From Chloroflexota bacterium (lineage in GTDB: Bacteria > Chloroflexota > Anaerolineae > UBA1429), in contig JAAZBY010000389.1 in NCBI GenBank assembly GCA_012513595.1, forward strand, positions 1 through 16,628: a DNA stretch of 16,628 bases. The letters are read 5' to 3'. The notes beneath the pieces were generated by a model, which saw only the letters and a program-made list of their open reading frames with translations, was not told the DNA's origin and did not search any database. This document shows, one piece after another, positions 1 to 7,688 of the stretch; positions within the stretch are counted from its first letter, which is position 1, and every line of letters starts with the position of its first letter. The position numbers and the translations under genes are program-made.

Positions 1-1168
1 CGCCCGCCACCGAGAGCTCCATGGTAAAGGCCGAGTTGGGCACGAGCCGCACGTCCCCACGGCCGGCGCAGTGCACCTGTTCCCAGGGCAGCCCGATGAG
101 GGGCCCCGGCTCGTGCAAGAGGTGACCCAACGAGTGGGAGTATACCTTGGGGTTGGGCAGCCCGGCGGCCCGCGCGCGGCCCAGGATGCGCCCGAGGAGC
201 TCGTTGCCGCTCAGCCCGGCCTCAAACGACCCCATATAGACGTCCTGAAGCCTGTTCCCCTCGGCCAGCAGGCCGCGCAGCCCGGCCGGCGCATCGCTCT
301 CACCGGGGAGCCGCACATAAGCCCACTCTTGATGATCCGAAGTGAGGCCCAAATAACGCACCCCGACGTCGGAGTGGATCAGGTCGCCGGGGCGGATGGT
401 GCGGTCGTCGGGACCGTGCAGTGCCTGGGCGGGCGCGCGCCGCACGATGTTGAAGAACGGCTTGAAGGCCATCTCCAGGCCGAGCCCGGCAGCACGCTCC
501 CAGTAATACCACTCCAGGTCGTCGGTGGTGGTGACCCCGGGCAGGATGGCGCGCCTGCTAAAGCACTCCGCCAACAGGGCGTGGGCGACCTGAGCCACGT
601 GCTCGTACTGGATGATCTCGGCGTCCGACAGCGTCATCAGCCAGCGCGTGGCCACGGGCTCGGCAGACACCAGGCGTTCGACGTACCGCTCGGGCAGGTG
701 CTGCACCAGCTGCGTGTACAGGTTGTGCGTCAGCCCGCCGGCAGCCCACTGCACGGATCCCGTGTTGATGGCGATGCGCGCCGGGTCGCGGTCAGAGATG
801 GTCCGCACCAGGGCCGCCCACTGCTCGGCCTCACCGCGACCGGCCCAGGGTTCGACATAAAGACCGCGCGTGCGGGTCATGGATAGGTTGATGCGCTCAA
901 CCTGCCCCGTCGCGGGCCTGCGCGCCAGGATGAGCATCTGCAGGATGGGGCACCAGGTATTCATGGTGATCATGGTGCGGAAGACCGGGTCGAGATCATC
1001 CTCCTGGCAGATGATCAGCCACATGTCTACGTCGGCCTCCGCCATGGCCAGGGGCAAGAGCGTGTCGAGGCGCTCCTCCAGCAACTGGCGCGTGAGCGCG
1101 TCACGCTCGCGCATGGAGAGGACTCGCGGCATCGACGGGGGATTGGGGTTCGACAGCACGTGACGCAT
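1..1168 (-). CDS. M24-family metallopeptidase (Xaa-Pro peptidase/creatinase-like), 3' end cut by the window edge
   Basis: A pita-bread-fold metallopeptidase of the Xaa-Pro aminopeptidase/prolidase type, with 389 codons visible. Residues ~1-165 look like the N-terminal creatinase-type domain. The C-terminal catalytic domain carries the M24 dinuclear-metal ligands: D267 (HSDVG) and D278 (SDHQ), 11 apart as in methionine aminopeptidase; H345 in HSLGH; H352-E353 in LHEPG, 7 residues after H345 as in the family; and E384 in TMELS. The last expected Glu lies beyond the window. The ATG at 1168 is preceded by AAGGAG at good spacing and lies 9 nt after the GNAT stop, so it is the third gene of the SDR-GNAT-peptidase operon. 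The substrate cannot be read from the sequence; dipeptidase, aminopeptidase P-like or creatinase-like hydrolase are all possible. The fold call is firm. Confidence 0.88.
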   Translation of the reverse strand, partial: MRHVLSNPNPPSMPRVLSMRERDALTRQLLEERLDTLLPLAMAEADVDMWLIICQEDDLDPVFRTMITMNTWCPILQMLILARRPATGQVERINLSMTRTRGLYVEPWAGRGEAEQWAALVRTISDRDPARIAINTGSVQWAAGGLTHNLYTQLVQHLPERYVERLVSAEPVATRWLMTLSDAEIIQYEHVAQVAHALLAECFSRRAILPGVTTTDDLEWYYWERAAGLGLEMAFKPFFNIVRRAPAQALHGPDDRTIRPGDLIHSDVGVRYLGLTSDHQEWAYVRLPGESDAPAGLRGLLAEGNRLQDVYMGSFEAGLSGNELLGRILGRARAAGLPNPKVYSHSLGHLLHEPGPLIGLPWEQVHCAGRGDVRLVPNSAFTMELSVAG

Positions 1169-1177
1169 GATGGCTCC

Positions 1178-1900
1178 TTACCGTGTCTGCATCGAGGCGT
1201 CCGACGAGGCCTGCGTGGGCGATAGCGTGAGCACGTAGACGCGATGGTGCACGGGCCCCGGCAGCAGGCCCTCCCACTCACGGGCGCTACGCTCGTCCAG
1301 CAGGCGGAATCCCAGACTCTCAAACAGGTGGCAGGCCGCCGGGTTCTGGTCGGTGGTGCGCAGGTGGACCCCGCCTACCCCCTCGGCACGCAGGGCGCCG
1401 AGGAACGTCTCTAGCAGGCGGCGCCCCACGCCGCGGCCACGCTGCCCGGCGACGATGTTCAGGTGCAGGTGGGCGGGGTAGGCGGACGCGTCTACCGAGG
1501 CCGCTTCGCCGCGCAGGGCCGCTAGGACCTGCGCGGCCAGGCGCCGCAGAGTCGCGCGACGTATCCGGTAGCGACCGGTGAGCGCGCGCCAGACGATGCC
1601 GGGCAACGCGGCGCGCGCCCAGCGAGCGTGCATGGCCCGCGTGTTGGCGGTGCCCACCACAAAGCCGATCACGCCGTCCTCTTCCTCGGCCACCCAGCCA
1701 TGGCTGCGATCGACGTCGACGTAGTAGCGGTACAACAGGTCGCAAAAGAGCGCCCTGTCGTCATGAACCGCCTCGATTGGCTGTCCAAAGAACCCCGTGT
1801 CCGCGGCGATCCGCAGGACGGCCTGACGGTCCGCCGGGGCCAGGCGACGAACGACCGGCGTGGCGGTGCCGGCGCGGTCGGACGTCGGCTGCGCCGTCAT
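1178..1900 (-). CDS. GNAT-family N-acetyltransferase
   Basis: A 240-residue GCN5-related acetyltransferase. The acetyl-CoA pyrophosphate-binding motif is QRGRGVG at residues 153-159, followed by the helix RRLLETFL. Before it is the beta-strand HLHLNIVA (144-151), and after it the typical NPAACHLFESLGF segment (187-199). The region at ~88-140 between the first strands and the motif is longer than in minimal GNATs and is rich in Arg and Ala. The start is the ATG at 1900, which overlaps the upstream SDR stop as ATGA (4 bp), so translation is probably coupled. A much longer open frame continues upstream, but it only shadows the SDR gene. The acceptor substrate is unknown. The last ~20 residues (SPTQASSDASMQTR) look disordered. 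Confidence 0.87.
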   Translation of the reverse strand: MTAQPTSDRAGTATPVVRRLAPADRQAVLRIAADTGFFGQPIEAVHDDRALFCDLLYRYYVDVDRSHGWVAEEEDGVIGFVVGTANTRAMHARWARAALPGIVWRALTGRYRIRRATLRRLAAQVLAALRGEAASVDASAYPAHLHLNIVAGQRGRGVGRRLLETFLGALRAEGVGGVHLRTTDQNPAACHLFESLGFRLLDERSAREWEGLLPGPVHHRVYVLTLSPTQASSDASMQTR

Positions 1901-2640
1901 CCGCGCCCGACGTAGGGCTGGGCCACGGGCAGGATGGTCGCTTCCAGCAGGTTGGCCTCCGGCGGAAGGGTGGCCATCAGCAGCGCCACGCGGGCGACCT
2001 CCTCCACCGGGATCATCGGCTCGGGGCCCTCGTCGCGGCCCGACTGGGCGTGCAGGTCGCCGCGCCGCTCGACGAGGGTGTTGCCCGGCTGAATGCAGGA
2101 CGCCGCGATCCCGTACTCGCGCCCGTCTAGCGCGGTGCTCTGCGTTAGGCCCCAGACGCCGAACTTGCTGGCGGTGTAGGGCGCGGAATGCATCCGGGCG
2201 CGATGTGCGGCGATGCTGCCGATGTTGATGATTCGGCCGCCGCCGGCCTCCTTCATAATGGCAAAGGCCTCCCGGGTGCACAGGAAGGGGCCGGTGAGGT
2301 TGGTGTCGATGACGTGCTGCCAGGCCTCTAGCGAGAGCTGATCAATAGGGCCGCCGTCAAAGGCGCCGGGGCTGTTCACCAGAATGTCCAGGCGGCCGAA
2401 GCGCTGCATGGTCGCCCCAAACAGGGCCTTGACCTGCGCCTCATCAGTGACGTCGGCGGCGAACGCCATTACGGTGCCGCCATCGGCCTGGAGGTCGGCC
2501 GCGGCCGCCTCCAGCCGCTGTGCGTTGCGCGATGAGAGGACCACCGCGCACCCCTCGCCGGCCAGGGCCTTGGCGATGCCCTTGCCGATCCCGCTGCCAC
2601 CCCCGGTCACCAAGGCGACCTTGCCGCTCAGCCTGCCCAT
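1897..2640 (-). CDS. Short-chain dehydrogenase/reductase (SDR), classical type
   Basis: A 247-residue NAD(P)-dependent oxidoreductase with a Rossmann fold. The cofactor motif TGGGSGIG is at residues 12-19, and D63-V64 is the usual adenine-ring contact. The NNAG-type motif appears as NSPG (89-92), a variant. The catalytic tetrad is N114, S142, Y155 and K159 (YTASK), so the enzyme should be active. R38 after the second strand (SSRN) favours NADP(H), by inference. The ATG at 2640 is chosen over the adjacent in-frame GTG at 2643 because GGAGG lies 6 nt upstream of the ATG but only 3 nt from the GTG. It is the first gene of the operon with the GNAT and the M24 peptidase, driven by the promoter at 2722-2750. 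The substrate is unknown; a polyol, sugar-acid or 3-oxoacyl substrate are all possible. Confidence 0.92.
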   Translation of the reverse strand: MGRLSGKVALVTGGGSGIGKGIAKALAGEGCAVVLSSRNAQRLEAAAADLQADGGTVMAFAADVTDEAQVKALFGATMQRFGRLDILVNSPGAFDGGPIDQLSLEAWQHVIDTNLTGPFLCTREAFAIMKEAGGGRIINIGSIAAHRARMHSAPYTASKFGVWGLTQSTALDGREYGIAASCIQPGNTLVERRGDLHAQSGRDEGPEPMIPVEEVARVALLMATLPPEANLLEATILPVAQPYVGRG

Positions 2641-2674
2641 CACTCACCTCCGCCCCATTCTGCGGGCCACCACT

Positions 2675-2693
2675 CCAGCGCGCACCGCGCTGG
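2675..2693 (-). promoter_or_regulatory. Perfect palindrome in the SDR operon leader (operator or mRNA hairpin)
   Basis: CCAGCGCG, a 3-nt spacer, then CGCGCTGG: perfect 8-bp arms. It lies about 20-40 nt downstream of the predicted minus-strand transcription start and ~35 nt before the SDR ATG. It could be a repressor operator in the transcribed leader or an RNA hairpin. It has no U-tract, so a simple terminator is unlikely. Confidence 0.45.
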
Positions 2694-2721
2694 GAGGAGC
2701 CGTCAGCCTCCGCTCGGGGCT

Positions 2722-2750
2722 ATCATACAACGCCCAGCCGCCGGTGTCAT
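2722..2750 (-). promoter_or_regulatory. Sigma-70-type promoter for the SDR-GNAT-M24 operon
   Basis: Read on the minus strand, the -35 box is ATGACA (5/6 to consensus), the spacer is exactly 17 bp and the -10 box is TATGAT (5/6). Transcription would start near 2715, giving a ~75-nt leader before the SDR ATG. Confidence 0.7.
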
Positions 2751-2783
2751 CCGCTATCTTGCGGACGGGCACCAACGGGCCCA

Positions 2784-2812
2784 TTGACCATTCGGCGGGC
2801 TGCGGACATAAT
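2784..2812 (+). promoter_or_regulatory. Sigma-70-type promoter for recQ
   Basis: The -35 box is TTGACC (5/6), the spacer is 17 bp and the -10 box is CATAAT (5/6). The predicted start is near 2819, with a leader of ~80 nt. The promoter is back to back with the SDR promoter, the two -35 boxes lying 33 bp apart. An in-frame ATG at 2811 overlaps the -10 box and so cannot be the recQ start, which supports the ATG at 2898. Confidence 0.7.
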
Positions 2813-2897
2813 GGCATGGATCCGACGACTGCACCCGGCTGGCCGGCGGCATGCCGCTCCGCCATCATCACGACCTATCCGCAGAGGCCCACCCACT

Positions 2898-5800
2898 ATG
2901 ACCGCGACACCATCCCACCTTCCGCCGCTGACGCTGGACCCAGAGGCCGCCGCCGTCCTCTCTGCCGCCGATGGCGATGCGCTGATTTCCTTCCTGCTGC
3001 GCTGGGAGCACTATGCCCTGGCCCTGCAGGTCCTGGACGTCCTCCGGGAGGTGCGGCCAGGCGTCGTGGCCCTGCTGGACGCGCGTGCCTCCGCGCTCCT
3101 GGGCCTGAGCCGTGCCCGCGAGGCCCTGGAGGTAGCCACGGCGCGGCAGGGGCTGCGCCGTTCCACGACGGCCGCCGTGCTCGAGGCGCGCTGCCACCTG
3201 GCCCTGGGCGAGGCCCGCCAGGCGCTGGCCATCGCGGAGGCGGTGGCGGGGCAGTCGGCGACCCAGGCCGCCCTGGCCCTGCTCGTCGATGCCAGGCTGG
3301 CTATGGGCAACCTCACAGGGGCGCTCGAGGCGGCGCAACGCCTGCGCGCCGATGCCTCAGAGGCCTCCCGTGCCTATCTGCTGGCCATGTTCTCCTGGCA
3401 CCAGGCCATGGGCGATCCCGTTTCGGCCAGCGGCTATGCCGTGCGGCTGGAGAAGACCGCCGAACGGCTGGAGGCCCTGCCGGCCTACCTCCTGCGGCGG
3501 TTGCGCGATCATTACCGGGGCACCTCGGAGGTGCACCGGTTGGCCCTGGTGGAGGCAGCCCTCTCCGACGCCTACGAGGAGGACGGTGAGCGCTTGGCGC
3601 CGCTTCTGGCCAGGCTGGCCAGCCTGAGCGGTGACCAGGACGTGCGCCGCCCTGCGAGTGTTCCAGAGGCTGCGGAGGAGCAGGCGCCCTCGACCGTCAT
3701 CACAGGGCCGGGCGCCGTCAGCGACGAGGAACGTGAGCGCCTCAGCGCGGCCGCCGAGGCGCTGTTCGGGCACCGCTCGTTCCTCAGCGGCCAGGCCGAG
3801 ACGCTGGCCGCCACCCTGCGCGGCAGCGATGTGCTCACCGTGCTGCCCACCGGCGGGGGCAAGTCGCTCTGCTACCAGTTGCCCGCCATGATGGAGCCCA
3901 GCGGCACCACGCTGGTGATCTCCCCGCTCATCGCCCTGATGAAGGACCAAGTGGAATCCCTGCCGGAGGCGTTAGCCGCTAGAGCCACCTCGATCACCAG
4001 TGCCCTGGATGGCCGCGAGCTGGACCGGCGCATGGCGGGCGTGGCCGCAGGAGCATACCGGCTGGTCTATGCGGCCCCCGAGAGGCTGCGCCAGCCGTCC
4101 TTCCTGGCGGCGCTGCGGCAGGCGCCGGTGCGCCGCCTGGTGATCGACGAGGCCCACTGCGTGAGCATGTGGGGGCACGACTTTCGTCCCGATTACCTCT
4201 ACGTCGGCTGGGCACGGCAGGCCCTGGGCAGCCCACCCGTCCTGGCCATGACCGCGACGGCCCCCCCGCGCATCCGCGAGGACATCCTGCGCCGCGTGGC
4301 GGCAGCCACTGCGGGCGCCGCGGCGCCAACGGTCGTGATCGAGGCGGACGTGGACCGCCCCAACCTCTACCTGGAGGCTATCCGCGCCGCTGACCAGGAC
4401 GAGAAGCTGCAGGCGCTCCTGCGCGTCTGCCTGGCGGAGGACGGCAGCGGCATCGTCTACGTCTCGAGCAGGGCGCGCGCCGAAAGCCTCGCCGAGTTGC
4501 TCAAGAGCCACGGCGTGCGGGCCGATTACTACCACGCCGGCATCGCCGACCCTGCTGAGCGCGCCGCCCGGCAGGACGCCTTTATGACCGACAAGACGCG
4601 CGTGATCGTGGCGACGATCGCTTTCGGGATGGGCGTTGACAAGCCCGATATCCGCTTCATCGTGCACTTTGATCCGTCCGCCTCGCTGGAGGCCTACTAC
4701 CAGGAGGCGGGGCGGGCCGGGCGCGACGGCCTGCCGGCCAGGTGCGTCCTGCTCCACGCGCCGTCCGACCGGGCCACGCTCACCAGGCGGGCCAACTATG
4801 ACAAGGTGACGATCGAGGACCTGCGCGAGGTCTATGCCGCCGTGCGCCAGCGCTTGGGCCGGGCGCGCCTGGGGCGCGTTGCACTGGAGGATCTCTGCCG
4901 CGGAGAGCGTGATCAGGAGACGCGCGTACGGGTGGCCCTCAGTATGCTCGAGGAGGCCGGCCAGCTGCGCCGCCATCAGGACGTCCCGCGCGAGGTCACC
5001 CTGCGGTGGGCGGCAGCGCCCCAAGAGGCCTCCGGCCAGGAGGACCCAGCCTGGCGGGCCATCTGTGCCGCGGCCCGGCTGGCGCCGGGTACCCAAGTGG
5101 TGGTGGATCCGTTGGCTCTGGCCGCAGCAGCCGGGCTGGAGGCCGCCGAACTGGAGGGCGCGCTGTGGCGGAGTGCCGAGCGCGGCTACCTAGAGGTGCG
5201 ACCGTTTGGACGTGACATGCTCCTGGAGATTCTCCCGCCGGCCGACGATGCCCCGGCGCGCGTGAGCCGGCTGCTGGACTCGTACCTGGCCGTGCAGACG
5301 CAGCGGATCGACGAGATAGTGGCATATGCGCGCACCCGGCGCTGCCGCCACGGGCATATCTCGGCCTACCTGATGGGCCACGGAGGCAGCGCGTGCGGCT
5401 ACTGCGACAACTGCGCCCCCAGGCACCCCCTGCGCCGGGAGAGCACGCGCCACGAGACCCCGGCCGAAGAGCAGCTGGCCGACGTCCTGCAGGTACTGGA
5501 GGACTCGGGCCACGGTTGGGGGCGGATGAGCCTGCTGCGCATCCTGCGCGGCGACCCGGCGGCGCCGGAACGGGGCATGGGCCTGGCCGGGTGGGGCGCC
5601 CTCGGGCACCGCTCGCCGCGCGCCGTCGACGGCCTGATCGGCAGCCTCATCAGCGGGGCCTTTCTCGTGGAGCGGACTCTGGACCACGGCGGCGTGGTGA
5701 TCGAACTTGCCGCCAAGGGCCGGCGCGCCCTCGCCGATCCGGCCCTGCTTGGGTCGCTCACCCGCCGGGCAACCCGGGCTGGCACGGGCAGCAGCGACCC

Positions 5801-6026
5801 CGAGCTGTACGAACGGCTGCGGCAGTGGCGCAACGACACCGCCCAGGCCCGCGGTGTGGCGCCCTTTGTGATCCTGAGCAACGCCATCCTGCGCGACCTG
5901 GCCGCCGAGCAGCCCACGTCGCGCGAGGGCCTGCTGCAGGTGCGGGGCATGGGCCCCAAGCGCACCGAGCAGTGGGGGCAGGAGCTACTGGCGCTGATCC
6001 GCGAGTTCGGTGGGAAGGAAGCATAA
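2898..6026 (+). CDS. recQ: RecQ-family ATP-dependent DNA helicase with an N-terminal TPR-like extension
   Basis: A 1042-residue 3'-5' DNA helicase for recombination and replication-fork repair. Residues ~25-280 are helical, degenerate TPR-like repeats not found in standard RecQ. The helicase core follows: motif I TGGGKS (318-323, K322), motif II DEAH (417-420), motif III TATAPP, motif V region AFGMGVDKPD, and motif VI QEAGRAGRDG (602-611). A zinc cluster at C816, C833, C836 and C839 (CGYCDNC) keeps the 17-3-3 spacing of E. coli RecQ, but it lies 214 residues after motif VI instead of about 58. The extra stretch (~640-800) looks like winged-helix sequence. A C-terminal HRDC domain spans ~967-1038 (helix-hairpin segment LLQVRGMGPKR). 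All key residues are intact. The ATG at 2898 has only a weak Shine-Dalgarno (GCAGAGG), but the upstream alternative falls inside the promoter. Family certain; role of the extension unknown. Confidence 0.95.
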   Translation: MTATPSHLPPLTLDPEAAAVLSAADGDALISFLLRWEHYALALQVLDVLREVRPGVVALLDARASALLGLSRAREALEVATARQGLRRSTTAAVLEARCHLALGEARQALAIAEAVAGQSATQAALALLVDARLAMGNLTGALEAAQRLRADASEASRAYLLAMFSWHQAMGDPVSASGYAVRLEKTAERLEALPAYLLRRLRDHYRGTSEVHRLALVEAALSDAYEEDGERLAPLLARLASLSGDQDVRRPASVPEAAEEQAPSTVITGPGAVSDEERERLSAAAEALFGHRSFLSGQAETLAATLRGSDVLTVLPTGGGKSLCYQLPAMMEPSGTTLVISPLIALMKDQVESLPEALAARATSITSALDGRELDRRMAGVAAGAYRLVYAAPERLRQPSFLAALRQAPVRRLVIDEAHCVSMWGHDFRPDYLYVGWARQALGSPPVLAMTATAPPRIREDILRRVAAATAGAAAPTVVIEADVDRPNLYLEAIRAADQDEKLQALLRVCLAEDGSGIVYVSSRARAESLAELLKSHGVRADYYHAGIADPAERAARQDAFMTDKTRVIVATIAFGMGVDKPDIRFIVHFDPSASLEAYYQEAGRAGRDGLPARCVLLHAPSDRATLTRRANYDKVTIEDLREVYAAVRQRLGRARLGRVALEDLCRGERDQETRVRVALSMLEEAGQLRRHQDVPREVTLRWAAAPQEASGQEDPAWRAICAAARLAPGTQVVVDPLALAAAAGLEAAELEGALWRSAERGYLEVRPFGRDMLLEILPPADDAPARVSRLLDSYLAVQTQRIDEIVAYARTRRCRHGHISAYLMGHGGSACGYCDNCAPRHPLRRESTRHETPAEEQLADVLQVLEDSGHGWGRMSLLRILRGDPAAPERGMGLAGWGALGHRSPRAVDGLIGSLISGAFLVERTLDHGGVVIELAAKGRRALADPALLGSLTRRATRAGTGSSDPELYERLRQWRNDTAQARGVAPFVILSNAILRDLAAEQPTSREGLLQVRGMGPKRTEQWGQELLALIREFGGKEA

Positions 6027-6059
6027 ACCCCCGCGGCGCACGTCGGGCCCCGCGGGGGT
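6027..6059. terminator. GC-rich hairpin between convergent genes, probable shared terminator
   Basis: It starts right after the recQ TAA. ACCCCCGCGG (6027-6036) pairs perfectly with CCGCGGGGGT (6050-6059) across a 13-nt loop. There is no T-run on the plus strand; on the minus strand the stem is followed by TTTATG. It sits between recQ and the stop of the converging glycoside hydrolase (6096), so it could serve both. Confidence 0.6.
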
Positions 6060-6095
6060 CTCTCTGCTCGAGCGGCAGGCGTCCGTACCGGGGCG

Positions 6096-7529
6096 TCAGA
6101 TGCGGAGCAGGCGCACGGCCTGGTAGGGCTTCCCGGGGAGGCGCACGGTGAACTCGCCGGACAGATCGTCCGCCAGCGGCGTCACGGTCATCTCCCAGGG
6201 GTCGAGCAGCTCGGCGCGGTAGTGCTGGCCCTCGGGGAGCTCAAAGCTCCACTCGGCCGGCTGATGTACCCCCGTGTAGTGCAGATAGTAGCGCCCGGCC
6301 TGGCCGGCCACGCGCCGACCCTGCGGCTCCAGCCCTTCCACGGGGCCCTCTTCGAGGACCTGGCGGAGGAAGGCCAGGCGGGCCGGGCTCTCCCCGTGCA
6401 ACACTCCACCCTTGGACCACCACAGGATCTCGTCAGGGTGCAGGTACGTCTCCCCGTGGCCTACGTACATGCCGCCCACCGTCCCCAGCCAGAAGCGGTG
6501 CACCAGCTCACGGGCGGGGATGTTGCCCCACTGATTGGGGATGTTCCCCTCGTACTGGCACTCGTCGTTGATGACCGGCTTGCCGTAGGCCTCGCGCCAC
6601 TCGAGGGCCCGCGACAGGTCCCAGTGTTGCACGCTGGCGTGGGTGACCCACGGCTTGGAGTGATCGTAGAATCCGCGGCAGTTGTGGATGGAGCGCGGAT
6701 GATGGTACGGGTCGGCCTGCTGCACGATGCGGAAGAAGCGGTCCCAATCCGCCGTGCTCTTGGCAGTCATCAGGTCGTACTCGTTGGCCATCGACCACCA
6801 CACGTTGCGGTAGGCGGCCAGGCGCGCGACGGCGTAGCGCAGGTAGCGGTCGTCGGTCTCCGCGTCCATGGTGGCAAAGCCCCAGCGGTCGTAGGGGTGG
6901 AAGAGGATCAAGTCCGCCTCGATGCCGAGCGACAGCAGGTCTGCCACACGCCCCTCTAGGTGGCGCCAGAAGGCGGGGTCGAAGCGATCCCAATCCCAAG
7001 AGCCGTCAGCCTGCCGGGCAAAGGGGAAGAGCTCGGGCTCATTCTCGTTGTAGCGGTAGTGCTTGGGGAACACGCACATGCGCAGCTTGTTGAACGGGGC
7101 AGTGCGCAGCGTCGCCAGGGTCTGTTCCTCGAGGCCCGGGCCCTGGTGCACCCAGGCGTAACAGGTGGTGCCGATCTGGCGGTAGGGAGTGCCGTCCTCG
7201 TACTGAAAGTGGTAGGTATGCGCCACGCGCACCGGGCCGTGGTTCCCCGCCGAAGGGACGCTGCAGCGGAACGACGCCGTGTGGCCGTCGAGGGAGGCAG
7301 CGTCTGAGCGGGTGGTGCAGGCCCAGGTGCCCTCCGTGTCTGGCAAGAAGCGCACGCAGTACACCCCGTCGCCGTCATAGAACCCATCCACGTCGACAGC
7401 GCGATGGCCGAGGGTGAATGAGGCGCCAAAGCGCACCTCAGTGAAGGGGTTGCCGTGGGTGGGCCCCTGGAGGCGCAACTCGTACAGGCCCCAACGCTCG
7501 ACGCTGGTCTCGCAGCGCGGTGATTGCAT
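6096..7529 (-). CDS. DUF5060 / apiosidase-like / DUF5605 glycoside hydrolase
   Basis: A 477-residue protein with three parts: an N-terminal beta-sandwich of DUF5060 type (~8-98, ending FRCSVP), an apiosidase-like (DUF4038-type) TIM barrel (~105-385), and a C-terminal DUF5605-like beta domain (~395-477, WEMTVTPL... to [14 protein letters not shown]). The likely catalytic carboxylates are E250 in WWSMANEYD (acid/base at the end of strand 4) and E323 in INDECQYEG (nucleophile). No signal peptide is seen, so it probably acts in the cytoplasm on imported oligosaccharides. The ATG at 7529 is chosen because GGGAGG lies 5 nt upstream; a longer frame exists but has no such site. It is a single-gene unit with its own promoter and a structured leader. 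Related proteins act on rare sugars such as apiose or on rhamnogalacturonan side chains; the substrate here is not predictable. Confidence 0.87.
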   Translation of the reverse strand: MQSPRCETSVERWGLYELRLQGPTHGNPFTEVRFGASFTLGHRAVDVDGFYDGDGVYCVRFLPDTEGTWACTTRSDAASLDGHTASFRCSVPSAGNHGPVRVAHTYHFQYEDGTPYRQIGTTCYAWVHQGPGLEEQTLATLRTAPFNKLRMCVFPKHYRYNENEPELFPFARQADGSWDWDRFDPAFWRHLEGRVADLLSLGIEADLILFHPYDRWGFATMDAETDDRYLRYAVARLAAYRNVWWSMANEYDLMTAKSTADWDRFFRIVQQADPYHHPRSIHNCRGFYDHSKPWVTHASVQHWDLSRALEWREAYGKPVINDECQYEGNIPNQWGNIPARELVHRFWLGTVGGMYVGHGETYLHPDEILWWSKGGVLHGESPARLAFLRQVLEEGPVEGLEPQGRRVAGQAGRYYLHYTGVHQPAEWSFELPEGQHYRAELLDPWEMTVTPLADDLSGEFTVRLPGKPYQAVRLLRI

Positions 7530-7534
7530 GACTA

Positions 7535-7572
7535 CCTCCCGCAAGGAGGCCCGCGCCAAGGGCGCGCGGGCC
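7535..7572 (-). promoter_or_regulatory. Structured leader with a hairpin over the Shine-Dalgarno of the glycoside hydrolase gene
   Basis: In the minus-strand transcript the ribosome-binding GGAGG (7535-7539) can pair with CCTCC (7545-7549) across a 5-nt loop. A stronger upstream hairpin has perfect 9-bp arms (7564-7572 with 7548-7556, arm GGCCCGCGC) and a 7-nt loop. The two stems share positions 7548-7549, so they partly compete. This could gate translation, or it may be chance in a GC-rich leader. Confidence 0.4.
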
Positions 7573-7606
7573 ACAGCTCAACATGGCATAAGGATGCTCT
7601 GCGGGG

Positions 7607-7634
7607 AGTATACCCGGGCCATGTAATGGCACAA
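7607..7634 (-). promoter_or_regulatory. Probable promoter of the DUF5060/DUF5605 hydrolase gene
   Basis: On the minus strand, a good -10 box TATACT (5/6) lies 16 bp from a poor -35 box TTGTGC (3/6). The weak -35 is what one expects of an activator-dependent promoter. The predicted leader is ~70 nt. Confidence 0.45.
7618..7630. promoter_or_regulatory. Palindrome inside the promoter spacer, candidate operator
   Basis: GCCAT-GTA-ATGGC, perfect 5-bp arms with a 3-bp centre, lies between the -35 and -10 boxes of the hydrolase promoter. That is the classic location for a repressor or activator dimer site. No second copy was recognised in the window. Confidence 0.35.
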
Positions 7635-7653
7635 GCCCGGAGCCCTGTGCGGC

Positions 7654-7688
7654 AAAAAGGGGCGGGGCTGGCCACAGCCAGCCCCGCC
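7654..7688 (-). terminator. Intrinsic terminator of the TPR gene
   Basis: A perfect 12-bp stem (GGCGGGGCTGGC 7661-7672 with GCCAGCCCCGCC 7677-7688) and a CACA/TGTG tetraloop. On the minus strand it is followed by CCTTTTTGCC. This is the only textbook hairpin plus T-run in the window. It ends transcription arriving from the TPR gene, whose stop is ~205 nt upstream, and insulates the hydrolase promoter just downstream. Confidence 0.88.

Noticed and set aside
71..886. Long plus-strand open frame opposite the M24 peptidase gene
   Set aside because: It is antisense to a gene with correct metal ligands; the translation is rich in Gly, Pro, Arg and Gln with no domain. It is a by-product of high GC.
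1901..2281. 127-residue N-terminal extension of the GNAT frame
   Set aside because: It overlaps the SDR coding region in another frame; the ATGA-overlap start at 1900 explains the gene.
2520..2897. Upstream extension of recQ, including the ATG at 2811
   Set aside because: The ATG at 2811 overlaps the -10 box of the recQ promoter and the extension is Arg/Pro-rich, running back into the SDR gene on the other strand.
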